A DNA stretch of 64,000 nt from JAFAGX01 sp963759875 (GTDB lineage: Bacteria > Acidobacteriota > Terriglobia > Terriglobales > Acidobacteriaceae), in assembly GCA_963759875.1 (NCBI GenBank), contig CAVXBB010000016.1, positions 620,001 through 684,000 on the forward strand, written 5' to 3'. Shown here piece by piece: positions 42,799 through 51,546 of the stretch; positions within the stretch are counted from its first letter, which is position 1; each line of letters opens with the position of its first letter. The notes beneath the pieces were generated by a model. The model had not been told where the DNA came from, made no database searches, and worked only from the letters and a program-made list of their open reading frames with translations. The translations under genes were made by a program, and so were the position numbers.

Positions 42799-43106
42799 CT
42801 ATTTCTCCTTTGTCTACTAGATAGGCTCGTGCCTCGGTTTCGTTTAACAGCGCTGAAGTGGCGTCCGGTTCAACCACTGGTTAGTTGCGCAGGCTCAGTC
42901 CCAATAGCTATCTTGCTTGTCGGCTGCGCCTCCGACTCCCACGAAACAAAAAAACCATCAATCCGATTATTCACTATTAAAGCTTAAGCGGCGGACGGCC
43001 ATTAGCAACCCGCTCACGAGCACGAATGCTGAAATGGTGATCAGTTTCCTCAGAGAGAACAGTGCGGAACCGTGGCGCTCCGAGCGGGGATGCGACAGCC
43101 AACAGT
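42799..43106. other. Gap with a weak lipoprotein-like reading frame
   Basis: A 308-base gap. On the + strand a frame from GTG 42829 to 42987 (52 codons) reads VPIAILLVGCASDSHETKK, which looks like a lipoprotein signal with lipobox LVGC, but it has a poor ribosome site and a very short mature part. I would not call it a gene on this evidence. Confidence 0.25.
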
Positions 43107-43589
43107 TCAGGCAGCCTTCGCCTTCGGCAGGCCCTTGATCTCCACCTGGCGCGGCAACCCAGCGGCCGCGACTGGAGCCGTGATTTCGAGCAAGCCGTCG
43201 TTGTACTCCGCGTTGATTTTGTCCGTGTCCAGCCCCTCAGGCAAGGTCAGCGTGCGACTGAGGGTGCCATAGCTGAGCTCCCGATAGAGGTAATCCACGT
43301 CCTTGGCCTCGCGGCTGGCTTTGCGCTCGGCACTGATGGTCAGCAGGTTGCCCAGCAACTTCAACTCCACCGTGCTCGGATCCACCCCTGGAAGGGCCAG
43401 GCGCAGGTGATACTTCTTCGCTTCCTTATCCACCCAGAACTCGGCCGGCGGCACCAAAGCGAAGGGAGAGCGCTCCGGCTCCGTAACCGCGGGCCCACCA
43501 GTCAGCAGGCGGTTGAACAGTTCGTCGAAACGGCGACGGAGGTCGACCAAATCCTCAAACCCGTTCTCACGAATCGCTAGTTGGGTCAT
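43107..43589 (-). CDS. Hsp20/alpha-crystallin small heat-shock protein (first copy)
   Basis: About 160 residues from ATG 43589 (GAGAGG ribosome site); an upstream ATG at 43613 would add eight residues. The alpha-crystallin domain covers about 50-145, with KKYHLRLALPGVDPSTVELKLLGNLLTISAERK and the C-terminal region LPEGLDTDKINAEYNDGLLEITAPV. It is an ATP-independent holdase chaperone. The C-terminal I-x-I anchor is atypical. It is divergent from the slipin gene, sharing a 250-base promoter region. Confidence 0.92.
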   Translation of the reverse strand: MTQLAIRENGFEDLVDLRRRFDELFNRLLTGGPAVTEPERSPFALVPPAEFWVDKEAKKYHLRLALPGVDPSTVELKLLGNLLTISAERKASREAKDVDYLYRELSYGTLSRTLTLPEGLDTDKINAEYNDGLLEITAPVAAAGLPRQVEIKGLPKAKAA

Positions 43590-43841
43590 CGCACACCTCT
43601 CATCCGTGCTCATTGGGCAACTTCATCGTAATCCCCAGGGTCAATGAATTTCTGTGACGGCAGGTACATCTTCGAGTTCGGAATCGCGATCACAGCGCAA
43701 AGTCTCGGGAAAGTAGATAATTATCCTGGCATTGATTTGCCCCAGGGTCCACCAGCGGGGCTTTAGCGCAACCTACAAACGACGGAACCTAGCAGCACCA
43801 AGGATTGAACGCACTTCAATTCAGTTCGAAGGAGATTGACG
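43590..43841. promoter_or_regulatory. Divergent promoter region of hsp20 and slipin genes
   Basis: This 252-base AT-mixed region must contain promoters for both genes. A tggcattgatttgc sequence near 43728 resembles a sigma-54 box but has the wrong spacing by one base. The strong ribosome site aggag precedes the slipin start. Confidence 0.3.
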
Positions 43842-44630
43842 ATGATTCCAATCCCCATCATTGCCACAATTATTGTCGTTCTGTACATCCTTAGTGCAAT
43901 CAAGATCCTGCGGGAATACGAGCGTGGCGTGATCTTCCGCCTGGGGCGGCTACTGCCCAATGCCAAAGGGCCGGGAATCATCCTGGTGTTTGCGCCGGTC
44001 GACCGCATGGTGCGAATTTCGCTGCGCCAGGAAGCACTCGAGGTACCACCGCAGGACATCATCACCCGCGACAACGTCACCCTGAAGGTAAACGCAGTTA
44101 TCTTTCTGCGCGTCGTTGATCCGAACCACGCGGTGGTCGAGGTCTCCAACTACCTCCACCAGACTTCGCAGTTCGCACAGACTACGCTGCGCTCGGTCCT
44201 GGGCGAGGTGGAGTTGGACGAATTGCTTGCCCGCCGGGAAAAGATTAACCTGCGCCTACAGAGCATTCTCGATACGCACACGGCCCCGTGGGGTGTGAAA
44301 GTGGCGAATGTGGAGGTTAAGCAGGTGGATATGCCCGAGTCTATGTTGCGTGCTATGGCCAAGCAAGCAGAAGCGGAGCGTGAAAAGCGGTCGAAGATCA
44401 TCCATGCTGAAGGTGAGTTCTCGGCGGCACAGCGGTTGGTAGATGCAGCCCGTTTGCTGGCCGAGGAGCCGGTCAGTATCCAGCTCCGCTATCTGCAGAC
44501 ATTAACTGAAATCGGAGTGGAAAAGAACACGACAGTCATTTTCCCCGTACCGGTGGACATATTTTCGCGCATCACCACATCCTTGGAGAAGTTTGAGGCC
44601 AATGCCCCGGCGTCCTCCAGGCAAGAATAG
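43842..44630 (+). CDS. Slipin-family SPFH/band 7 membrane protein
   Basis: About 262 residues (a TTG two codons upstream is also open). One N-terminal membrane hairpin (3-22) is followed by the stomatin/band 7 domain (IKILREYERGVIFRLGRLLPNAKGPGIILVFAPVDRMVRI) and an alpha-helical C-terminus with KQAEAEREKRSKIIHAEGE. Slipins organise membrane microdomains. No NfeD partner is adjacent. AGGAG lies directly upstream. Confidence 0.9.
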   Translation: MIPIPIIATIIVVLYILSAIKILREYERGVIFRLGRLLPNAKGPGIILVFAPVDRMVRISLRQEALEVPPQDIITRDNVTLKVNAVIFLRVVDPNHAVVEVSNYLHQTSQFAQTTLRSVLGEVELDELLARREKINLRLQSILDTHTAPWGVKVANVEVKQVDMPESMLRAMAKQAEAEREKRSKIIHAEGEFSAAQRLVDAARLLAEEPVSIQLRYLQTLTEIGVEKNTTVIFPVPVDIFSRITTSLEKFEANAPASSRQE

Positions 44631-44782
44631 CTTTCCAGACGCTTCGCTAGAAGCTGAGACGGCGGCGTCCCAAACCAGCGCCCCGCTCCGTTGACCAGTC
44701 AGAACGCGCGGTCGTCTCTGTGAAGTCCCACAGGGGACGATCAAGCGACCGGCCCAAGCGTCTGAGAGAATAAGATTGCTGC

Positions 44783-44977
44783 ATGAAACCCGTTCCCAAG
44801 CTCCTGAACGACTTCATTTTGAACGAGAGCGAATATCAGGCTTGCAAGGCGTGGATCGCCGAAGCGAACGAGGAAACTATTCGCCATCCATTAGGCAACC
44901 CTGAATTGGAGATGCAGAGACAGCGCATCAAGAGCTTAACTGCTGAGTACGAGCGAAATTGGCGTCACTCGGGGTAG
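44783..44977 (+). CDS. Small hypothetical protein
   Basis: A 64-residue, acidic, probably helical protein (LNDFILNESEYQACKAWIAEANEET). It shares a short LTAEYERNW-like segment with the helical part of the zinc-ribbon protein near 58.8 kb (ILADYEKHWK), which suggests a common motif. No family recognised. It follows the slipin gene by 152 bases. Confidence 0.5.
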   Translation: MKPVPKLLNDFILNESEYQACKAWIAEANEETIRHPLGNPELEMQRQRIKSLTAEYERNWRHSG

Positions 44978-45179
44978 CCGTGAAATCCATTCCCGCCTCG
45001 AACGCGGCGGTCCCCCTGATTGGGCGCAATGGCCAAAAGATGGGCGCTCGCTGGCGCGTTGTTTTGCTCGCGTTCCTTCAGCCATGCAGCGGCTATTGCC
45101 TCAACATCGAAACGGTGACTCACATCACTGACAAGAAGCCGATTGCGGGCGAGCCTTAAGGGGAGCGAGGTATTCCCCC

Positions 45180-45374
45180 ATGAAACCAAAGCCATCAACA
45201 CTCGCGCCGAAGTCGGACGAGCCGACCGTCCTGATCCCGATTGAGCAGCAGATTCAGCAACGCGCCTACGAACTTTACGAGCAGCGCGGAAGGACAGACG
45301 GTCACGAGTTGGACGATTGGCTTCAGGCCGAGTGTGAGATAAAGGGCACGCAGGCGAACGCAGCAACGGCATAG
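45180..45374 (+). CDS. DUF2934-domain small protein
   Basis: A 64-residue protein with the DUF2934 core QQRAYELYEQRGRTDGHELDDWLQAECEI at about 24-55. This domain is frequent in Acidobacteriota and Proteobacteria; its function is unknown. A ribosome-binding AGGGGAG lies upstream. Confidence 0.8.
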   Translation: MKPKPSTLAPKSDEPTVLIPIEQQIQQRAYELYEQRGRTDGHELDDWLQAECEIKGTQANAATA

Positions 45375-45755
45375 CTTCGGGCAGTCCTCAAGAGCGGTTG
45401 CTGGGTCGGCGGGGCCTGTTGCAGGTGCCTTGGAGGCGTCGAGGCAGACCCAAGGGATGGATGAATTCCTTTCTCAGCGCCTCTGCCTCCTAACTTACCG
45501 CAAGACCACCGCAAATCGCCGAGTTGTCGGATTTGCCATTTTTCTCCATGCAACGCACCGCGCGAGGTAGCAGCCGGTTGTTTTGAAGCCGCGGTCGGTT
45601 TAGCGCTATGGGGATTTTGCGACAACTGGGCGCAAGCATGCCGCTTTAATGGTTCGGGGCTAATCACATTCATAGTGATAGCGGTCACAGCAGGAAACGG
45701 CCAAGGAGGAATAGCATGGAATCCGCCCCCGATCCAAAAGCGTGAGCCTAGGTTT
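45375..45755. other. Intergenic gap with a strong unused ribosome site
   Basis: I find no gene in these 381 bases. A strong ribosome site (aaggagg at about 45702) is followed by ATG 45717 and a stop after nine codons, 12 bases before the next gene's ATG. This may be a short leader peptide coupled to that gene. Confidence 0.3.
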
Positions 45756-46265
45756 ATGAATGTACGGACTGTGAGCGTCGTGGTTCTGGTTTTTTTCTTT
45801 GCGTCGGGCCTTGCGGCGCAGGTCAAGGTTGCCGGAAAGCAGCATTGCCCGAAGCCGCGAGCGATTGCCACCGCGGAAGCTGGCGACGAACCCGGACATA
45901 CGATGACATTGGAGAAAAGTACTTGCACCTGGTTGGCTCCGCTGGAAATGGCTGGCGAAAGATCGAAGGAAGGAACCTTCGTTGCGTTCTCCGAAGCGAG
46001 TCTCGACCGAGCCGCAACAAATGGGACGTACGTCGGCAGTATGGACAATGGCGATAAGTTCTACGTCGAATTTCACTGGGCTACTTTGAAAGACGGCACT
46101 CCGCCGGAGACGGTAAAAGGCTATTGGGAGTTCACGGGCGGGACTGGAAAGCTGAAAGGGATAACGGGTAAAGGCACCTACACTGCCACGGAGAACGAGA
46201 ATGGCGGGGAGGCGAATATGGAAGGCGATTACTCGCTGGCGGAGACGGGCGGCCCCAAAAAATAA
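45756..46265 (+). CDS. Secreted beta-rich protein, unknown function
   Basis: A 169-residue protein from ATG 45756 (the frame is open further upstream but that part is not signal-like). A signal peptide ends near GLAAQ (residue 21). The mature part is beta-rich and ends with YWEFTGGTGKLKGITGKGTYTA, like allene-oxide-cyclase-barrel or DUF3224-type small barrels. Function unknown. It stands between the DUF2934 gene and an IS110 remnant. Confidence 0.65.
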   Translation: MNVRTVSVVVLVFFFASGLAAQVKVAGKQHCPKPRAIATAEAGDEPGHTMTLEKSTCTWLAPLEMAGERSKEGTFVAFSEASLDRAATNGTYVGSMDNGDKFYVEFHWATLKDGTPPETVKGYWEFTGGTGKLKGITGKGTYTATENENGGEANMEGDYSLAETGGPKK

Positions 46266-46444
46266 CTGTCACAAGTCAGACCCGTGGTATCGTGACGGGG
46301 TTTTGAGCGCTACTGAAATCGCAAGCCGCTTGAGCGTCTCGGGTGAGAGCCCTTCCCATCGCCGGCGATTCTTTGTCGGGTGGTGGTCGATCGGTTCTTG
46401 AGACGCTCGGGTTCGAGAGTGAGCATCCTTATCGCCTGTAGGCA

Positions 46445-46573
46445 GAGTTTTACCAGCGCTCCCTGGCCAAAGGCATCAAGCCGACCATGGTGCGGCTGAC
46501 GCTGGCGCGCAAGATTGCCGCCATTACGCTGACGCTGTGGAAGAAAGGAGAAAACTTCGACGTCGAGAAACTG
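46445..46573 (+). mobile_element. IS110-family transposase C-terminal remnant
   Basis: The frame reads EFYQRSLAKGIKPTMVRLTLARKIAAITLTLWKKGENFD, which corresponds to the C-terminal transposase 20 segment of IS110 proteins. No start or upstream catalytic part is present. It joins directly to a reverse-oriented MgtC fragment. A 9-base inverted repeat (gagcgtctc at about 46334, gagacgctc at about 46398) lies upstream. Confidence 0.6.
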
Positions 46574-46712
46574 TCCGCACACCGCCAAAGGAATAGTGCT
46601 CAGACTCAGCCTTGTGTTCCTCGCGCTCCAAGCCGATCAGAAACGAAAGAAACAGCACGATCAGAATCTTTAGTCCTTCAGCGGGCACGTATTGCGAGAG
46701 GCGCTCCAACAT
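46569..46712 (-). pseudogene. MgtC/SapB-family N-terminal remnant
   Basis: The minus-strand frame from 46712 reads EGLKILIVLFLSFLIGLEREEHK followed by YSFGGVRTV, the first membrane segment and signature of MgtC/DUF4010 proteins. The frame then enters the reverse of the IS110 remnant, so the gene was cut by that element. Confidence 0.6.
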
Positions 46713-46729
46713 GACCTTGATCTCCAGAT

Positions 46730-46950
46730 CTCACCCCGGCTCCAGTTGCGCCAAAATCTAGAAAATTCCGCCCATTTGTCGGTAATTGCATCTGCTCCGG
46801 AGTCACAACGCCTTGCACTGTCGCTTGCGTTGTGTTCACCGTGACGACTGCCGACTCTAGCGAAACGCCCCCCACCGGCACCACGACCGGAAGGCTGAGG
46901 GGACGGGAATCGTTGCCTGTGCAAAAGCGATAGCCGCAAAGAGCGAGATC
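46730..46950 (-). pseudogene. TonB-dependent receptor plug remnant
   Basis: Minus-strand translation reads VVTVNTTQATVQGVVTPEQMQLPTNGRNFLDF, the plug region of Oar-like receptors. Nothing of the barrel follows in this window. It is the third trace of such a receptor here, after the intact gene at 34228 and the remnant at 33086. Confidence 0.5.
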
Positions 46951-47399
46951 AGCGCCGCTACATACACGGTGGATAGCAGCCTTTCGATAAGACGGGAGGC
47001 TAAACATGTACACCTCCCAAGCGTGGCTTTAGAACATTGACCACTCTTGCATCATGAAGCCGACCGCGCGGAAGTCTCTTGCATGCCTCTGATGAGCTCA
47101 GACTAGCCGAATCGGATAGCGTTCGTCGAGGAAATCCAATCAGGTCACTAATGAACGTGACAGTCATCACTGGCGCCGACGGATTCCAGGATTTGGAAAA
47201 CTTGACACATTGCACCGACTCAACCCCGTTCCGGGCCGTCGCATTGACCCAGATTTCATTTCGTACCGTCGCGATCGAGCGAAATTCACCCTCTCACCAC
47301 CTAAGGTGACAGTGCGCACTGCAGGTTGGTATCAGCATGCCTAAACTACATTCAGAACTAGCAAGGCGACCTGCCGAGAAGAAAGCTGGGAGGTGCCTC
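46951..47399. other. Non-coding gap
   Basis: About 450 bases with no convincing gene on either strand, only short unrelated frames. It is part of the decayed region that starts near 40 kb. Confidence 0.35.
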
Positions 47400-48143
47400 A
47401 TGTACTCGCTGCTTTGGTTTTGGCTCCTACTCTTCCTCATCGTTGCGTTCCTTACACTTCTGATGCCTGCGCTTTGGGGAAAACAGATCTATAACCACTT
47501 TCGCGGAACGCGGGCGGTTTCATGTCCAGAGACTCATCGACTGGTGGCAGTGAGCTTTGATGCTCTCCATGCAGCGGTCACTGGGTTTTTCAGAAAGCCG
47601 GACCTGCGTCTTGCAAAGTGCACTTTGTGGCCGATGGACGTTCACTGTGCCCAAGAATGCATCCCGGAGGCGGCGAGAACCGAGCCTTACACCCGGGGTG
47701 AAGTAGAACGGCCAAAAACGAAGAAGATCTATCACATTCCAGTATTGATTGCAGCATTTGTGAGCTGGCTGTTAGGTGCGGTTTGGCACTCGCAATATCT
47801 TTTCCGCACTCGATGGATGGAAGCGTTGGGCGTAAGCCGGAGCGATCTGCATCAGATCGTTTGGTGGTGGACTCCACACATGGTCAGCGTTGCGGCTTGT
47901 TTGCTATTTGCCTACGGGGTAGCTTGGCTGTTGGTGTGGGTCGAACCAAAGGGCGTTTGGAGGGGCATCGTTATGGCCCTCCTTCTTTGGTGTGCGGTTG
48001 CACTGCTAACTGTGTTTGCAACGGACCTGGTCGCAAGTTCGGGAGAACTGCTTCGCATTGAATTTGGCTACACTCTGCTCGCGAGTATCGTAGTTGGAAC
48101 AATCATTGGTGGTCTAAATGGCCGATTAGTCGTGGAACGTTGA
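47400..48143 (+). CDS. Membrane protein with DUF1761-like C-terminal half
   Basis: A 247-residue protein from ATG 47400 with gggagg upstream. One membrane segment (2-25), a Cys-containing loop (about 45-95, including CTLWPMDVHCAQEC), then four membrane segments. The second half (HIPVLIAAFVSWLLGAVWHSQYLFRTRW) fits the DUF1761 pattern. Function unknown. The N-terminal loop with several cysteines might bind a metal. Confidence 0.65.
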   Translation: MYSLLWFWLLLFLIVAFLTLLMPALWGKQIYNHFRGTRAVSCPETHRLVAVSFDALHAAVTGFFRKPDLRLAKCTLWPMDVHCAQECIPEAARTEPYTRGEVERPKTKKIYHIPVLIAAFVSWLLGAVWHSQYLFRTRWMEALGVSRSDLHQIVWWWTPHMVSVAACLLFAYGVAWLLVWVEPKGVWRGIVMALLLWCAVALLTVFATDLVASSGELLRIEFGYTLLASIVVGTIIGGLNGRLVVER

Positions 48144-48223
48144 GAGTCCCGGCCTGCTTTTCAAAAAGGCGCGAGCGGCCTCAACACCGGCTTCACTGAA
48201 GCCTGTTAGCTCCCCAGCTGAAA

Positions 48224-48676
48224 TCATTTCTGTTGTATGGATTCAAGATATTTGGTGACATTATCAGTCCGCACGGCACCTAAATCCTGATCTGCACCAA
48301 CGTGATGAAAAACCGGCCCCCAGATTGGCATCTCACGAGACCCATGTCCGGATATAGATTCGTTCCCCTCAATAACAGAACGGATTCGAGCACTTGGAAA
48401 CTTCCCGCCGCCTCTCTTCGATATCTGAGTTAGGTCCGGAACTTTGAACCTGAGCGCTGGTGCCACCGGCCCGTTTCCTCTTCCATCCAGCCCATGACAT
48501 GGAGCACAGTAGTTTTTGAAAATTTCCTCTCCATTGACCGTATAGATCAATGGGATTTTTCTTTCTCTACTCGCGCGCACAGTGGTTGAGCAAAAGAAGA
48601 CAAGAAGGAGTAGTACAACAGCGAATGCAAGAATCGCCCTCGGCAAGATGCACACCATGTTGTAGAACCGTCGCAT
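48224..48676 (-). CDS. Monoheme cytochrome c, membrane-anchored or exported
   Basis: A protein of about 150 residues from ATG 48676 (48658 possible; the frame is open to 48751). A hydrophobic leader is followed by a class I cytochrome c domain with heme site CAPCH and a likely axial Met in SREMPIWGPVF. It is an electron carrier. It stands alone on the minus strand; the partner is unknown. Confidence 0.85.
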   Translation of the reverse strand: MRRFYNMVCILPRAILAFAVVLLLLVFFCSTTVRASRERKIPLIYTVNGEEIFKNYCAPCHGLDGRGNGPVAPALRFKVPDLTQISKRGGGKFPSARIRSVIEGNESISGHGSREMPIWGPVFHHVGADQDLGAVRTDNVTKYLESIQQK

Positions 48677-48856
48677 CCTGAAAAATGTTACCCGCGCAAA
48701 GAATCCATTGTCAGTGACTGCAGGATCGCCTCTGAAACTCGTCACGGGCACTCGTGACGAAGATCACTGCAGCGTGTCTTCCGGCGATGTGGGCTAGTAA
48801 ACAGAGAATCATTTGCTCATCATTAAATAGGCACTTCAAAACGCGCCGAAAGGAGG

Positions 48857-49324
48857 ATGAACATGACGAGCCTCCGAAGTTCACGTTATTCAGTTTTGCG
48901 TATCGGCTGCGGCATTCCTTCGATTCTTACCCTCTCATTCCTCTTCGCAGGATTGCTGGCCGGACAAGCCACCATCTCAGCGGGACCGCCATCGCTATCC
49001 GAAGTGAAAACAATTTATATCGCTCCGCCTTCCGACGATCTTATGATGCTCATCAAATCACGCCTCGAAAAATGGAGTACTGTGGGGATCACGACTAACC
49101 TGGAAGAAGCGGATGCGGTCTTGACCTGTCAAACGGAAACCGCAATCGTCCCGGCCAAAGTAGCAATTCGACGAATGACCGCAATCGTGACTCTTATTGA
49201 TCGTCGCTCGGGGAGGCTGATCTGGAGAACTACGAAATCAGCCAGTTTTGAGATGAACAGATTGGCTGATGAGGTCGTCGAGCAAATGAAGATCGACTGG
49301 CGAAAGTCGGGCCACGAGTATTGA
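48857..49324 (+). CDS. Exported protein, DUF4136-like
   Basis: A 155-residue protein with a leader to about residue 35 (LLAGQA) and a mature domain with VKTIYIAPPSDDLMMLIKSRLEKW and an ADAVLTC pattern, as in small CsgG-like or DUF4136-type periplasmic proteins. No function can be assigned. GGAGG lies before the ATG. The next gene starts 95 bases downstream on the same strand. Confidence 0.55.
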   Translation: MNMTSLRSSRYSVLRIGCGIPSILTLSFLFAGLLAGQATISAGPPSLSEVKTIYIAPPSDDLMMLIKSRLEKWSTVGITTNLEEADAVLTCQTETAIVPAKVAIRRMTAIVTLIDRRSGRLIWRTTKSASFEMNRLADEVVEQMKIDWRKSGHEY

Positions 49325-49419
49325 GCATCGCACGTCGAAGTAAAGGCGACTTGCTTCAACCTGGAGCGCGGATGAAACGAACCGGACACGTTTCACAACA
49401 CTTAAAGGAGACCTGTGCC

Positions 49420-49785
49420 ATGTCAACTTCAGGATTGAGACTTACATTTGATGCGGTGTACTACCACGTTGCAGACATGGAAAAGTCGATTGCGTTTTAT
49501 CGCGATGTCCTGCAATTTCGCCTCACATCTAGGGATTACGTAGCTCGCTTTGACCTTGGAGGCGTTCTCTTCGAGCTTGTCCCTAATCCTGCAGACAATA
49601 TGTTGCCGGGCACAGGTAATGCACGGCTGAGTCTCGGGGTTACCGACATTCGTCAAGCGACTCGTGAGTTGCAGGCCAGAGGTGTAGCGACAACCCCGAT
49701 CAAGGAGGAGCCCGGAGGGCTTCTTTCGTACTTCAAGGATCCCGACGGCAACGAACTCTGCCTCTGGCAGTACGTACAGCAGTAA
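49420..49785 (+). CDS. VOC/glyoxalase-fold protein
   Basis: A 121-residue protein from ATG 49420 with AAAGGAG upstream. It is a single vicinal-oxygen-chelate domain: DAVYYHVADMEKSIAFYRDVLQFRL then DPDGNELCLWQY with the terminal Glu ligand. A metal-dependent lyase or dioxygenase activity is possible; the substrate is not predictable. The N-terminal His ligand appears as HVADM. Confidence 0.85.
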   Translation: MSTSGLRLTFDAVYYHVADMEKSIAFYRDVLQFRLTSRDYVARFDLGGVLFELVPNPADNMLPGTGNARLSLGVTDIRQATRELQARGVATTPIKEEPGGLLSYFKDPDGNELCLWQYVQQ

Positions 49786-49871
49786 CTTTGTTTGGGAGCA
49801 TGCTGGCTCGTGCAATCACTGTATGGGTATCGTTAAGTGTCTCAGCTTAGAAATTTTCTTGCCGGGAGACT

Positions 49872-49892
49872 GGGGAGAGCAGTGCTCTCCCC
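49872..49892. terminator. Strong inverted repeat between VOC and hsp20 genes
   Basis: A perfect palindromic arm ggggagagca/tgctctcccc around a single base. It lies between two convergent genes and may stop transcription from either side. There is no T run directly after it, so I rate it as a weak terminator. Confidence 0.4.
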
Positions 49893-49900
49893 GTAGGTAC

Positions 49901-50380
49901 TTACGCCGCCTTCAAGGTCTTCGAGACGTTGACCTTAATTTGTTTCGGCTTGGCCTCCGCCCTCTTGGGCAGTTCGATGGTAAGCACCCCGTTCACGTAA
50001 TTGGCCTCGATCTTCGCCGGGTCCACGGTGTTCGGAAGAGTGAAAGAACGCGAGAACGCCCCGTAGCGCCGCTCTTTGCGGCGGAAGTGCTCTTCTTTGA
50101 TCTCCTGCTCGATCTTGCGCTCCCCACTCACGCTAAGCATGTTGCCCTCTATCTCAACCTTCAGGTCTTTTTCTTCCATCCCGGGAATCTCCACTTTGAA
50201 TACCAACTCGTGGGCATCCTCGGAGACGTCTGTCGGTGGAGCAAATCCCCATGTTCCCAAGCGCTCCTCCGTTCCTAGCGCAAGAGGAGTCCTGCCAAAG
50301 AAGTCCTCAAATACGCGATTCATCCGCTCCTGAATGGACGTGAGTTCATGGAACGGCTGCCAACGGATCAACGATCCCAT
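49901..50380 (-). CDS. Hsp20/alpha-crystallin small heat-shock protein (second copy)
   Basis: A protein of about 159 residues from ATG 50380, placed by a clear AGGAGG site. The alpha-crystallin domain covers about 45-145 (LVFKVEIPGMEEKDLKVEIEGNMLSVSGERK) and ends with VLTIELPKRAE, carrying an I-x-L-type C-terminal motif. It is a chaperone holdase, and is different in sequence from the first Hsp20 at 43.1 kb. Upstream are two copies of a caactgaacg-type sequence. Confidence 0.93.
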   Translation of the reverse strand: MGSLIRWQPFHELTSIQERMNRVFEDFFGRTPLALGTEERLGTWGFAPPTDVSEDAHELVFKVEIPGMEEKDLKVEIEGNMLSVSGERKIEQEIKEEHFRRKERRYGAFSRSFTLPNTVDPAKIEANYVNGVLTIELPKRAEAKPKQIKVNVSKTLKAA

Positions 50381-50723
50381 AGCCACCTCCTGATACAGAA
50401 GAAGTTAGTTGGTTTGTTCTTGTTTCAGAGCACACGAACTCAGGATCAACTGTTCGCTGCTCAAGTTTTGCAACTGAACGAAGGTTCTTAACACAAGAAC
50501 CAATAAAGCACACCGCGCGGAGAATGTCCGTGAGGACAGTGACGATAGGGGTGAGGTGCGGTTCGTTCAAAACTGCTCATATGGAATCCAAAATTTATCA
50601 ACTGAACGTTCTTGCGAATTGCGGTAAGAAGATCTAAGGCCGGGTGTTGACCGAAAGGCAGCACTCAACCTCAGTGGTCCCAACGGGCGTGAGTGTGGCG
50701 ACGCCCGGCAAAAGAGGTGGAGT
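50381..50723. other. Gap upstream of the second hsp20 with short repeats
   Basis: No gene seen. Two copies of caactgaacg followed by a ttctt occur at 50471-50487 and 50599-50614. They may be regulatory half-sites for the hsp20 gene or the neighbouring small protein, though I cannot connect them to a known regulator. Confidence 0.3.
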
Positions 50724-50840
50724 ATGTCTACGGATTCCGTGGCTTTGTTGGTGTTGGTGGGAATCCTGCTCGCGCTGTGGCTGTTTGCAGTGAGCCTGAG
50801 TACGCGTGACCTGAAAACAAAAAAGCATGGACGTCGGTAA
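50724..50840 (+). CDS. 38-residue single-span membrane peptide
   Basis: A short frame of 38 codons with a purine-rich ribosome site (agaggtggag) before ATG 50724. It has one clean membrane segment (ALLVLVGILLALWLFAVS) and a basic tail (TRDLKTKKHGRR), the usual shape of small inner-membrane proteins with the positive tail inside. No family recognised. Confidence 0.45.
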   Translation: MSTDSVALLVLVGILLALWLFAVSLSTRDLKTKKHGRR

Positions 50841-50955
50841 GGATTGGCTTGCGCGGGCACAGCGGTGACTTCATTTTTGCAAGCATTTTCCTCCGTCACG
50901 GTCCCCATCGTGGTCCCAAAGACCAGCACGAGAAGCTGAGCGTACGACTCCCGAG

Positions 50956-51441
50956 TCACGCTGGCATTAAGCGGCAGTAATGATTTCTGCGACGGACTTC
51001 TTCCGTCTGTGCCCCTGGCGCACAGATCATTTCTAATGCCTCCGCGATTTTCTCTTCCGGAACGACATTTTTGCAGACCACATCCGCTAGCCCCAACAGA
51101 CCAATGATTTCGTGTTTCTCGTTTACGACTGGTAGCCGCCTGATCTGGTTGTCTTTCATCAGCTGAAGAGCATCGAGCACATCGTCCTCTGCTGTGCAGC
51201 CGATGGGATCTGGAGTCATGCACTCGCTGACCCAGATGTGTGCCGGATCCCTGTTGCCGGCCACCACGTGGAGGCACAAATCCCTGTCAGTTAGTACGCC
51301 GACGAGAACGCGACTGAATGCGTCATGAACAACGGGCAGAAATCCAGTATCTCTTTGTTGCATTGTGGTAGCAGCGCTCAAAGCTGAGTTGGACGGCCAG
51401 CAGCAAGCTGGATTTTTAGTCATTACTTCAGCGACTTTCAT
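50956..51441 (-). CDS. CBS-domain pair protein
   Basis: A 161-residue protein with two CBS domains (about 1-60 and 75-130: MKVAEVMTKNPACC ... VSECMTPDPIGC, then IRRLPVVNEKHEIIGLLGLADV). Such proteins bind adenine nucleotides and act as energy sensors. Its two Cys-rich segments near the domain starts are unusual. In mycobacteria the similar stand-alone CBS protein Hrp1 belongs to the DosR dormancy set. Confidence 0.9.
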   Translation of the reverse strand: MKVAEVMTKNPACCWPSNSALSAATTMQQRDTGFLPVVHDAFSRVLVGVLTDRDLCLHVVAGNRDPAHIWVSECMTPDPIGCTAEDDVLDALQLMKDNQIRRLPVVNEKHEIIGLLGLADVVCKNVVPEEKIAEALEMICAPGAQTEEVRRRNHYCRLMPA

Positions 51442-51546
51442 TGTTCACCTCCGCGAGTGCGGTATCACTCCGAATAGCCTCACATCAAATCAAAGATAGG
51501 AACCGAAGGAATGGATTGTCAGTGACACGTACAATGACTTGGCACT

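Noticed and set aside
42829..42987. Short lipoprotein-like frame
   Set aside because: Weak ribosome site and a very short mature part; similar frames arise by chance.
43720..43745. Sigma-54-like box (tggcattgatttgc) upstream of slipin
   Set aside because: The spacing between the two parts is one base short of the consensus and no enhancer protein gene is nearby.
45323..46048. Long minus-strand open frame (241 codons)
   Set aside because: It lies opposite the secreted protein gene and the DUF2934 gene end, and its composition (Ala/Pro/Arg-rich, no domain) is that of a shadow frame.
50567..51277. Long minus-strand frame overlapping the CBS gene
   Set aside because: The CBS protein is clear in another frame; this frame shows no domain.
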